This document shows positions 1 to 7,324 of a stretch of 64,000 nt of DNA, in pieces. Position 1 is the stretch's first letter. Every line of letters starts with the position of its first letter. A program made the position numbers and the translations under genes. The DNA is taken from assembly GCA_963812255.1 (NCBI GenBank), contig CAWEUM010000005.1, positions 620,001 through 684,000 of the forward strand. The letters run 5' to 3'. Under the pieces are notes generated by a model. That model saw nothing but the letters and a program-made list of their open reading frames with translations. It had not been told where the DNA came from and ran no database searches. This DNA comes from DATJGR01 sp963812255. GTDB lineage: Bacteria > Pseudomonadota > Gammaproteobacteria > Pseudomonadales > Azotimanducaceae.

Positions 1-89
1 CCCTGCCCTTCCGGACATCTTCGTCATCCTGCAAGTCCGTCAGTGAACCTGGTGGCTATCGCCGGTACATCATCAGGGCGCAGAACCCA

Positions 90-1700
90 TTACGAACTGC
101 ACGACAGCATCGAACACCCGACCCGGTCGCGTGCCCAATCCGGGCGCTTCTGAGCAAACGCCTCTCGTCCCGGCTGATCCGTATACGGCATGCGCAAGAC
201 ATCGAGCAGTTCGTTGACCATCGAGTAGTCGCCCTGCTCGGCCTTGTCGATCGCGAGCTGCGCCAGATAATTGCGCAACACGTACTTCGGGTTCACCGCG
301 TTCATCTTCGTCCGCCGCGTATCGGCATCGACGCCATCGACTCGCAATCGCGCAACGTAGGTGCCCAACCACTGTTCGATGCGCGCACGAACTTCCGGTG
401 TCAACTGCTCGGGCACGTAGTAGGCGTCGAGCAACGGCTCGATCAACACATCGGCGGTGCCGCTCGCATCGACTTTCGCCAGCTCTCTGAAGAACACCGT
501 CATGTCGGTTTCGAGTAATCCGAGGACAGCATGCATGTCGTCGAGTAACGCGGCGTCGGATACCTCGTATCGAGTCAGACCCAGCTTGCTCGCCAACATC
601 GATTGCCGTACCGACGTGTAACGCCGCGCAAAATCGGTGAGCACGGTCTCTAACGGTTCCGCCGCGTCGATCAGCGGATAGATCGCATTCGCCAACTGCA
701 ACAGGTTCCACTGCGCAACGGCGGGTTGTTGACCGTAGCGATAGCGCCTCTGCCCCGCGTCCGTCGTGTTCGGTGTCCAGTCGGGATCGTAGTTCTCCAG
801 CCAACCGTACGGGCCATAGTCGATCGTGAGTCCGAGGATCGACATATTGTCGGTGTTCATGACGCCGTGAACGAAGCCAACGCGCATCCACGCAACGATC
901 ATCTCGAGCGTTCGATGTGATATCTCGTTAAACCACGCAAGATAGGTCGCCTCGGTCGGTGCTTCGTCCGGGCCGAGCAGATGCGGGAATTCCGAACGGA
1001 TCGTGAAATCCGCGAGCCGGCGCAATAGAGCGGCCTCGCCGCGCGCCGCGAGTATTTCGAAGTGCCCGAAACGCGTGAACGAAGGGGCGACTCGACACAC
1101 CACGGCGCCCGGTTCCAACGCCGGATGACCATCGTACAACACGTCGCGTTCGACCTGTTCCCCGGTAGCGATGAGGCTCAACGCGCGTGTGGTGGGCACG
1201 CCAAGGTGATGCATTGCTTCACTGCACAGAAACTCCCGAATCGACGAGCGCAGCACAGCCAGGCCGTCAGCACTGCGCGAATACGGCGTTGGCCCCGCCC
1301 CTTTCAACTGCAGTGTCCAATGCTCGCCGCGCGAATTGACGACATCGCCGAGGTTGATCGCCCGGCCGTCGCCGAGTTGCCCTGCCCAGTTGCCGAACTG
1401 GTGACCGCCGTAGCAGGTTGCATGCGGATCCATGCCCGCAAGCACGCGGTTGCCGGCAAACACGTCGGTGAACGCCGGCGAGGCGTATGCATCGGGCGCA
1501 AGATCGAGCAACTGCGCGACCTCTTTCGAATACGCGACGAGCTTCGGCCGCACGACAGGTGTCGGCTGCACACGCGAGAAACACGCTTCGGCAACCTGCC
1601 GGCGAAAATTGTCCGGCTCCGGGTCCGCCGGCAATGCGTCGACGAATCGATTATCGAAGCGAAGCAGATCGAGCGGAGAGCCAGACGACGACGTATTCAT
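90..1700 (-). CDS. selO: SelO family protein adenylyltransferase (YdiU)
   Basis: SelO is a pseudokinase-fold enzyme that transfers AMP from ATP to protein side chains and is linked to oxidative stress. The 536-residue protein carries the family signatures GGHQFGNWAGQLGDGRA (residues 98-114), LKGAGPTPYSR (132-142, with Lys133) and HGVMNTDNMSILG (278-290). Asp284, Asn285 and Asp294 match the catalytic and metal positions known from E. coli SelO. The C terminus ends in ...LSCSS, the redox cysteine tail where eukaryotic SelO has selenocysteine; here it is Cys. The ATG at 1700 was chosen because homology begins just after it; the reading frame stays open further upstream without homology. It sits alone, 22 bases downstream of the PhyH gene on the same strand. 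Confidence 0.95.
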   Translation of the reverse strand: MNTSSSGSPLDLLRFDNRFVDALPADPEPDNFRRQVAEACFSRVQPTPVVRPKLVAYSKEVAQLLDLAPDAYASPAFTDVFAGNRVLAGMDPHATCYGGHQFGNWAGQLGDGRAINLGDVVNSRGEHWTLQLKGAGPTPYSRSADGLAVLRSSIREFLCSEAMHHLGVPTTRALSLIATGEQVERDVLYDGHPALEPGAVVCRVAPSFTRFGHFEILAARGEAALLRRLADFTIRSEFPHLLGPDEAPTEATYLAWFNEISHRTLEMIVAWMRVGFVHGVMNTDNMSILGLTIDYGPYGWLENYDPDWTPNTTDAGQRRYRYGQQPAVAQWNLLQLANAIYPLIDAAEPLETVLTDFARRYTSVRQSMLASKLGLTRYEVSDAALLDDMHAVLGLLETDMTVFFRELAKVDASGTADVLIEPLLDAYYVPEQLTPEVRARIEQWLGTYVARLRVDGVDADTRRTKMNAVNPKYVLRNYLAQLAIDKAEQGDYSMVNELLDVLRMPYTDQPGREAFAQKRPDWARDRVGCSMLSCSS

Positions 1701-1722
1701 AGTGGGACGCCCATCGAAGCCA

Positions 1723-2517
1723 TCAGGATTTCCGACGTTCGAGGCTTTCGCGCAGTGCCTTGTGGCCGGCATCGACCCATGGGCGATCGGCCCGTGCGCC
1801 GCGCGGAAGCGGCGCAGTCTGATATTCGTTCGCCCACGCCCGTCGCATCCCGCTGGTATTGTTCGGCCCCGCATAATGCAGCGTGCGGCAATGATGAAAC
1901 GTCATGCCGCCCGCTCGAAGCGGTATCGGCACGCCGGCGCCCGTATCGCATGGCTGATCGAGTTCGAGGATATGCACCGACGGATCGTTGCCGCGGTGGC
2001 GATGCCTCAGCACCTCGCCGCGGTGCGAACCCGGCAGAAACCACATGCAGCCGTTGTCGATGCTCACGTCGTCGAGCGGCATCCACGCACCGAGTGCGCG
2101 GTATTGTTTGTCCGTTTCCCAATATGCCTCGTCCTGGTGCCACGGCGTCGCCTCACGACTGTTCGGCGTCTTGAAGATCAAGTGACCCCAGCTCTCGACC
2201 TCGGACTGGGCGACCTGGAGCAGGCGCGACGCGATGCGACGCGCGTTCTTCCACATCGATGTATCACGAATCGCGGGCACGGATCGTTCCGGAAACAATA
2301 ACTGGCCGATCTTCGGTTCGTCGGTGGTCCCGTAGGTTCGGGTCAGATCGAAGACGCCATCTAGGTAGCCGCTGCGCGGCCGCGCGACCAATTCGTCATA
2401 CACTGTGCGCAGCCACTCGAGTTCTTCGTCGGTGGTGATGCGCGCCACGGAGAGATAGCCGTTCTCTGCGAAGAACGCGACATCCGATTCGTCGACGTCG
2501 ATGGCCTTCAGTTCCAT
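1723..2517 (-). CDS. Phytanoyl-CoA dioxygenase (PhyH) family protein
   Basis: A non-haem Fe(II)/2-oxoglutarate oxygenase of the PhyH family, 264 residues. The iron-binding HxD is in TPWHQDEAYW (His127, Asp129); the distal histidine is probably His214 in the FHHCRTLHYAG segment, followed by an MRR that could hold 2-oxoglutarate. The substrate cannot be read from the sequence; PhyH enzymes hydroxylate acyl-CoAs, small alcohols or natural-product intermediates. The start at 2517 (MELKAIDVD) was preferred to a longer frame from 2622 because the extension has no family-like sequence. It is divergent from the GH172-like gene across about 130 bases, which must hold promoters for both. Confidence 0.88.
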   Translation of the reverse strand: MELKAIDVDESDVAFFAENGYLSVARITTDEELEWLRTVYDELVARPRSGYLDGVFDLTRTYGTTDEPKIGQLLFPERSVPAIRDTSMWKNARRIASRLLQVAQSEVESWGHLIFKTPNSREATPWHQDEAYWETDKQYRALGAWMPLDDVSIDNGCMWFLPGSHRGEVLRHRHRGNDPSVHILELDQPCDTGAGVPIPLRAGGMTFHHCRTLHYAGPNNTSGMRRAWANEYQTAPLPRGARADRPWVDAGHKALRESLERRKS

Positions 2518-2650
2518 TCGTTCACCGAGCCGTTGTACTTTTGATTCCGAGAGGATTCCGACAGGCGTCCCGGCCAGCGTAACGTTTCGCGACCGGTTCG
2601 CCAAACGCGACTCACTCTTCACAACTACTACTCAGCTAGGGGAAATTCGC

Positions 2651-3760
2651 ATGGCGTTTTCAGGGTTGGGCCTGCATCTGGGCAATCTATCGCGTTTATC
2701 GACCGCGCAAACCCGCTCGATCAGCCCGGAAAATTTCACCGGCGAAAAAGGCAAGGCCGGCATGTCGACGGATGGGCCGGCAGCCAACGCGGCGCGCGGA
2801 CTGGGGCAAGGCTGGAAAGTCTCGCCGTACATCCTCATCGAGCCCGGTGCGACGTTCACGCTCGCCGATATCGCTGGATCGGGCGCAATCCAACAGATCT
2901 GGATGACGCTTGCGCGCGGCAAGTGGCGGCACACGATCCTTCGGGCGTATTGGGACGATCAGGAGCAGCCTTCCATCGAGTGTCCAGCCGGTGATTTTTT
3001 CGCATGCGGCTGGGAACACTATGCGCAAGTGTCGTCGCTCGCCGTGTGTGTGAACCCAGGCCGGGCGTTCAACTGTTACTGGGAGATGCCGTTCCACCGC
3101 CGCGCGCGATTCACGATGCAGAATCTGAGCGACGAACAGATTTACGTGTATTACCAGATCAATTACACGCTGACGGACATTCCCGACGATGCCGCTCTGT
3201 TTCACGCGCAGTTCCGTCGCACGAATCCGGTGCCGTACCAGGAGGTCTACACGCTGATCGACGGCGTAAAGGGGCGCGGCCACTATGTAGGCACCTATAT
3301 GGCGTGGGGCGTCAACAACGACGGTTGGTGGGGCGAGGGCGAGATCAAGTTCTTCCTGGATGGCGACGCAGATTTTCCGACGATCTGCGGCACCGGCACC
3401 GAAGATTATTTCTGCGGCGCGTACAACTTCGATCCCGGTACGATGGATCGTTCATGGCCAGGCGGCCCGGGCTATGTACCGTTCACGACTCCCTACGCGG
3501 GGATGTCGCAGGTCATCAAACCGGACGGGTTGTACCGATCTCAGCAACGCTTCGGTCTGTATCGCTGGCACATCATGGATCCGATTCGCTTTCAGCGCGA
3601 TCTGCGGGTCACGATTCAAGCGCTCGGCTGGCGCACCCACCGTGACCGCCAGTACCTGCCGCTGCAGGACGATATCGCCTCAGTCGTATTCTGGTACCAG
3701 ACCTTGCCGACGGCGCCGTTCCCCAAACTGCCGGACCGCGATTACCTCGAGATCATCTGA
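2651..3760 (+). CDS. GH172-like (DUF2961) glycoside hydrolase
   Basis: A 369-residue DUF2961 protein. This family is now glycoside hydrolase family 172, whose known members act on fructofuranose dianhydrides or D-arabinofuranosides. The conserved core is present: WWGEGEIKFFLDGD (226-239) and GTGTEDYFCGAYNF (247-260). Acidic residues in these two motifs (Glu229/Glu231 and Glu251) are the candidate catalytic pair by family analogy. No signal peptide is visible, so it is probably cytoplasmic. The ATG at 2651 has a purine-rich AGGGGAAA site just upstream. It is translationally coupled to the next gene through a TGATG overlap, suggesting one sugar-processing unit. The exact substrate is unknown. 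Confidence 0.87.
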   Translation: MAFSGLGLHLGNLSRLSTAQTRSISPENFTGEKGKAGMSTDGPAANAARGLGQGWKVSPYILIEPGATFTLADIAGSGAIQQIWMTLARGKWRHTILRAYWDDQEQPSIECPAGDFFACGWEHYAQVSSLAVCVNPGRAFNCYWEMPFHRRARFTMQNLSDEQIYVYYQINYTLTDIPDDAALFHAQFRRTNPVPYQEVYTLIDGVKGRGHYVGTYMAWGVNNDGWWGEGEIKFFLDGDADFPTICGTGTEDYFCGAYNFDPGTMDRSWPGGPGYVPFTTPYAGMSQVIKPDGLYRSQQRFGLYRWHIMDPIRFQRDLRVTIQALGWRTHRDRQYLPLQDDIASVVFWYQTLPTAPFPKLPDRDYLEII

Positions 3761-4617
3761 TGCGTGTCGACGCGCACCAGCACTTCTGGAAGCCGTCGCG
3801 CGGCGACTATGCCTGGCTGACGCGCGATGAGCTTCCAACCTTGTATCGCGATTTCCTGCCGGAAGATCTCGCCCCTCTGTTGAAGCGGTCGGGGATCGAT
3901 CGAACCATCGCGGTTCAGGCCGCGCCGAGCGACGCGGAGACCAACTTTCTACTCGAACTCGCAAACGAAACGCCATTCATAGCCGGTGTCGTCGGCTGGA
4001 CCGATCTGGAATCGCCGGATGCGGTGGCGAAGCTCGAAGCGCTGGCCGGCAACCCGCGTCTGCTCGGACTACGGCCCATGCTGCAGGATCTCTCGGATGA
4101 CGATTGGCTGTTGCGCGCGTCGGTCGAACCGGCAATCGCGGCGATGGCCCATATGAAGTTGCGATTCGACGCGCTCGTAAAGCCAACGCATCTGAAGATT
4201 GTGCTGCGATTCCTGGAACACCACCCGGATCTTGCCGTCGTCATCGATCACGGCGCGAAGCCGGCGATTGCGTCGGGCGCCATCGACGAATGGTCTGTGC
4301 AGATGCGCGATATCGCCCGGTACACGAACGCGTTCTGCAAGCTGTCCGGGCTCGCCACGGAATCCGGCTCCGATTGGACTTCGGACACGCTCAAGCCATA
4401 CGTCGATGTGTTGATCGAAGCGTTCGGCCCGCGCAGGTTGATGTGGGGCAGCGATTGGCCGGTGCTGGAACTGGCGTTCGCCGCGCCGACACATCGCGGC
4501 GCCGAACCTTATGCCGCTTGGATGAACATCGCCTCCCAACTGGTCGGTGACTGTTCCGCCGCGGATCGCGATTGGATCTTCGGCGGCACTGCCGAGGTGT
4601 TCTACGGTATCGGTTGA
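3760..4617 (+). CDS. Amidohydrolase_2 family hydrolase (sugar-lactonase-like)
   Basis: A 285-residue TIM-barrel hydrolase of the COG3618 type, the group that contains L-fucono-1,5-lactonase and 2-pyrone-4,6-dicarboxylate hydrolase. It starts with the metal-binding DAHQHFW motif (His6, His8), carries DHGAKP around His164 and ends with the MWGSDWPV motif containing Asp232. Its ATG overlaps the TGA of the GH172-like gene by one base, so the two are cotranslated; a glycoside hydrolase followed by a lactonase would suit breakdown of a furanose sugar. Its 3' end overlaps the convergent DUF2089 gene by 16 bases. Family certain; substrate inferred only. Confidence 0.9.
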   Translation: MRVDAHQHFWKPSRGDYAWLTRDELPTLYRDFLPEDLAPLLKRSGIDRTIAVQAAPSDAETNFLLELANETPFIAGVVGWTDLESPDAVAKLEALAGNPRLLGLRPMLQDLSDDDWLLRASVEPAIAAMAHMKLRFDALVKPTHLKIVLRFLEHHPDLAVVIDHGAKPAIASGAIDEWSVQMRDIARYTNAFCKLSGLATESGSDWTSDTLKPYVDVLIEAFGPRRLMWGSDWPVLELAFAAPTHRGAEPYAAWMNIASQLVGDCSAADRDWIFGGTAEVFYGIG

Positions 4618-5036
4618 CGCCCGCCGGATCCGCGTAGCGCGCGGATCTTCGGCAGTGCCTGCTCGTATGTCAGCGTGCCGTCGGCCAACCGATCGAGCAC
4701 TTCCTGCGCAGTCGTTGGCTCAGCCTTTGATCCGCTCGAATCGTCCTTGCCCGTATCGGCTACCAACCCCAGCCGCGTGCGCAGCGTCGCGAGGCGCGAC
4801 TTGACCGTCGGATAGCTGACGCCGAGCGCCGATTCCATGTCGCGAATCCGCCCCTCGCATACGACGAAGATCCGCAGCAGGTGCAGATCCTCGGCTTCTA
4901 GCCCCGCGAATTCGTTACCACCGTAGCGCGTGCTGACCTCCAAACCGCAATCGGCGCAACACAACAACTTCGGATACAGGCGTCCATGGCACGCAGGGCA
5001 CGGCGTATGCGCCGGGTCGGGTAATGTCTCAAGCAA
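4602..5036 (-). CDS. DUF2089 family zinc-ribbon/HTH protein
   Basis: A 144-residue protein with an N-terminal zinc ribbon (CPAC at 13-16, CCADC at 26-30). A helix-turn-helix-like segment, MESALGVSYPTVKSRLATLR, follows and is typical of DUF2089. The last ~35 residues (VLDRLADGTLTYEQALPKIRALRG region) form a short helical hairpin also found at the N terminus of its upstream partner. No ATG fits; the proposed start is the TTG at 5036, inside the final codons of the pentapeptide gene, implying translational coupling without its own clear Shine-Dalgarno site. It is probably a DNA-binding regulator; the target may be its own operon (inference). Confidence 0.8.
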   Translation of the reverse strand: MLETLPDPAHTPCPACHGRLYPKLLCCADCGLEVSTRYGGNEFAGLEAEDLHLLRIFVVCEGRIRDMESALGVSYPTVKSRLATLRTRLGLVADTGKDDSSGSKAEPTTAQEVLDRLADGTLTYEQALPKIRALRGSGGRQPIP

Positions 5037-6159
5037 CGTCGCGCGCCTGCGCGAGCCGAGCGAACTCTTCCGAGCTGTTGATGACGAGGCCGGTGAAATC
5101 AACGCCGCTAAACAGCAGATTCGACGCATCGAAACCCTCGAGGCGTGTACCGTCGAAGCGGCAGTCCTCGAACGTGCAGTCCTTGAGGATGACCTGCTGC
5201 AGTTCGACGTCACGCATCAATCCGAGTGAGTTGTGTTCGAGACGCTCGGTCCAGTCGGTCGTCTTGAACACGACCCGCTCCAGGCCGCTGCGCTTGAGCA
5301 CCAGGCCGTCCACACGAATGCCGCGCAACTGCGTTTCGGCGACGACCGCATCCTCGAACAGCCAGTTGCGGCCGAGCACACCATTTAGCGACATCCCCTT
5401 AACCACGCTGTCGGACCTGATGACCACCGTCCTCAGCTTCGTCCCATTGAAGCGGCTGTCGTCGACGCCACTGGCAGAAATACCGAGGTCGCGGATTTGA
5501 GCGCCATTGAAGCGGCATCCCTTGAGGCGACCCTTGTCGAGCGTCAAATTGACGACGCCGACGCCGTTGAATTCGTTGTCCGTCAGCTCCGAGTTTTCGA
5601 TCAAACCGCCCTTGATCGATGAGCCGCGCAACCGTTGACCGGTGGCGCGCGATTCGTTGAGTTCCATATCCTGCATCGAGGCGGCGTTGAGTTCGTTGTG
5701 CGAAAACGTCGATCGATTCAAACGCAGGTTCTTCAGGTGCGACACTGCGAGCTCGTTGGCTTCGCAGACGAAGTCTTCGCCGCTCGGCGCATCGGCGCGC
5801 GAAAAGACCGCACTGTTGGAATCGTCACCCCAGACCGTGCCCTTCAGATGCAGACCGGATTTCAATGCCCAACGCAAGGTCCTGGCACCGGCGCCCATGG
5901 CGCGTTCGATATCGGGGCCAAGATGGTCGAAGACACGCTCGAACTCTGCGCCCCGCGCGTGCCTACGCCCCCCGCGCCGATGCCGATGCCGGTGACCGCG
6001 CGAGGTCGGCCCCGATTCCGGGCGCCAATCATTCGCATGGGACTCGGATTCGCGCTCGTGCGTTGTTCCGCGAAGCGCCGCGATCATCTCGGTCGCTTGT
6101 TCAGGGGTCAGCGTGCCGTCCTTCACCATCGAAAGGACTCGGTCTATTTCGGCCTGCAT
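5029..6159 (-). CDS. Pentapeptide-repeat-like protein with N-terminal SHOCT-like hairpin
   Basis: A 376-residue protein in three parts. Residues 1-31 are a helical hairpin (DRVLSMVKDGTLTPEQA). Residues ~32-75 are a low-complexity linker rich in His, Arg and Gly. From ~100 to 365 runs a quasi-repetitive right-handed beta-helix with pentapeptide-like units such as DSRFNGTKL, GCRFNGAQI and DCRFDGTRL. No signal peptide or membrane segment is visible. A GGAG site lies 8 bases before the ATG, and a plausible promoter sits at 6190-6219. The gene is the first of a two-gene operon with the DUF2089 protein. Function unknown; it may be the partner or effector of that regulator. Confidence 0.82.
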   Translation of the reverse strand: MQAEIDRVLSMVKDGTLTPEQATEMIAALRGTTHERESESHANDWRPESGPTSRGHRHRHRRGGRRHARGAEFERVFDHLGPDIERAMGAGARTLRWALKSGLHLKGTVWGDDSNSAVFSRADAPSGEDFVCEANELAVSHLKNLRLNRSTFSHNELNAASMQDMELNESRATGQRLRGSSIKGGLIENSELTDNEFNGVGVVNLTLDKGRLKGCRFNGAQIRDLGISASGVDDSRFNGTKLRTVVIRSDSVVKGMSLNGVLGRNWLFEDAVVAETQLRGIRVDGLVLKRSGLERVVFKTTDWTERLEHNSLGLMRDVELQQVILKDCTFEDCRFDGTRLEGFDASNLLFSGVDFTGLVINSSEEFARLAQARDVA

Positions 6160-6189
6160 CGGAGTGTCTCCACGGATGTCGAGGCGACG

Positions 6190-6219
6190 ATAGTACGACT
6201 CGAATATTTAAAATTTCAA
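6190..6219 (-). promoter_or_regulatory. Predicted sigma-70-like promoter for the pentapeptide/DUF2089 unit
   Basis: Read on the minus strand, TTGAAA (6219-6214) and TACTAT (6195-6190) are separated by 18 bases, close to a housekeeping promoter, and lie 31 bases upstream of the pentapeptide gene. The region is strikingly AT-rich against GC-rich surroundings. The -35 box overlaps the left arm of the inverted repeat at 6203-6238. Confidence 0.45.
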
Positions 6220-6238
6220 TACAACAATTAAAAATATT
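6203..6238. promoter_or_regulatory. AT-rich inverted repeat, candidate operator
   Basis: The arms at 6203-6215 and 6226-6238 are 13 bases each, matching at 11 positions when one is reverse-complemented, with a 10-base spacer. The repeat overlaps the -35 element of the predicted promoter and sits between the divergent pentapeptide and GNAT genes. It would suit binding of a dimeric regulator, possibly the DUF2089 protein (inference). Confidence 0.4.
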
Positions 6239-6405
6239 AATACACCGCAAGCAGACGCACCCCGAGATCGGGCATGACAGACGCTCCTCTGCTGCATAGC
6301 AATGCATCTGTACTCATGCAGATCACGACAGAATCTCAGGTATTCATAACGTTTCAGAAGACTGGATGGGCTACCATTGCTGCGATGCAACGAATGGAGC
6401 CGGCC

Positions 6406-7038
6406 ATGGTCGCAGGACGCGCCACGACAACCGACCCAACGTTCGAGCCAACTCACACGCTCGCCGATGGTACTTCGGTCCGGCTCGACTTGATCGGCCC
6501 CCTGGATCGCAATGACCTGTTGGCCGGATTCAGGGGGCTGTCGCGCCGATCACGCTACCTGCGTTTCTTTTCCGCGATGCCGCACCTTCCGGCCCCACTT
6601 CTGGACAGCCTACTTAACACCGACACGCATCATCATGTTGCGATCGGTGCGCGGTTGATCGAACCTGGTGGGCGCGTCGCAGCACCAATTGTTGGCGTGG
6701 CGAGGTACTTTCGTGTGACCGATTGGGAAAACGATGCGGCAGAGCCGGCGGTTGCCGTCATCGACCGCTTGCACGGGCGCGGACTCGGCAGACTGCTGCT
6801 GAAAGCACTGACGCGGCACGCGCGGGCAAACGGCATAGCGAAGATGCGCGCGCACGCCCTTGCCGACAACATACGCATTCGCCAGATACTGGCCGCGTCG
6901 GATGCCGTTCTGGTCGAGCGCGATGGTCCGGTGATGGTTTACGACGTGGACATTCGCTCGCGAAAACACCACGAACGCCTCATGGAACTCGGCAAGCTGT
7001 ATCGCGAAACGAACGCCACACCCCGGCCGACGAGCTAG
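6406..7038 (+). CDS. GNAT family N-acetyltransferase
   Basis: A 210-residue GNAT-fold protein. The acetyl-CoA pyrophosphate-binding loop is in LHGRGLGRLLLKAL (about 122-135), preceded by the strand VAVIDR and followed by a helix and AHALADNIRIRQIL typical of the fold. The N-terminal part (LSRRSRYLRFF) resembles single-domain acetyltransferases related to the catalytic domain of protein lysine acetyltransferases. The acceptor substrate is unknown. Three in-frame ATGs lie within 25 bases; the one at 6406 was chosen because GGAG precedes it by 6 bases. The gene stands alone and converges on the RND operon across a large hairpin. Confidence 0.85.
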   Translation: MVAGRATTTDPTFEPTHTLADGTSVRLDLIGPLDRNDLLAGFRGLSRRSRYLRFFSAMPHLPAPLLDSLLNTDTHHHVAIGARLIEPGGRVAAPIVGVARYFRVTDWENDAAEPAVAVIDRLHGRGLGRLLLKALTRHARANGIAKMRAHALADNIRIRQILAASDAVLVERDGPVMVYDVDIRSRKHHERLMELGKLYRETNATPRPTS

Positions 7039-7085
7039 AGTGGCGCACGATCCAGTTTGGATTTGATCGGTGAGAGTTGAACGCC

Positions 7086-7196
7086 GGTGGGGTGGGCAGT
7101 TGTTCGCGCCGGACGCGCCGTAAACCCATCCCTGGGGGCTCGCGTTGCGCCATCCAGGCGCAACACGGTCCGACGCGAACAACCGCCCACCCCACC
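7086..7196. repeat. Large nested hairpin element between convergent genes
   Basis: Outer arms at 7086-7114 and 7168-7196 are 29 bases each and pair at 27 positions. Inside is a perfect 8-base-pair hairpin (7144-7151 with 7157-7164, loop ATCCA) and a second short CCCA/TGGG hairpin near 7125-7136, so the transcript could fold as a three-way junction. It fills most of the ~286-base gap between the GNAT and RND genes. It may be a REP-like element, a bidirectional terminator or a structured RNA. No second copy was noticed in the window. Confidence 0.75.
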
Positions 7197-7324
7197 TCTG
7201 TCGCGTGTCCACCGCTTCGCTGAATGAATCGCAACGCGCATGCGTTGCCTCCGCCGCAACCGTCAGCTCCAGCGTCCGACCTCTGAACGGACCAGAACTT
7301 GCGCGGCACCAAACCAGCGATCTG

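Noticed and set aside
2..46. Possible C-terminal tail of a plus-strand gene ending in TGA at 44-46 (PALPDIFVILQVRQ)
   Set aside because: Only about 14 codons are visible; plausible protein-like sequence but not enough to support a gene call.
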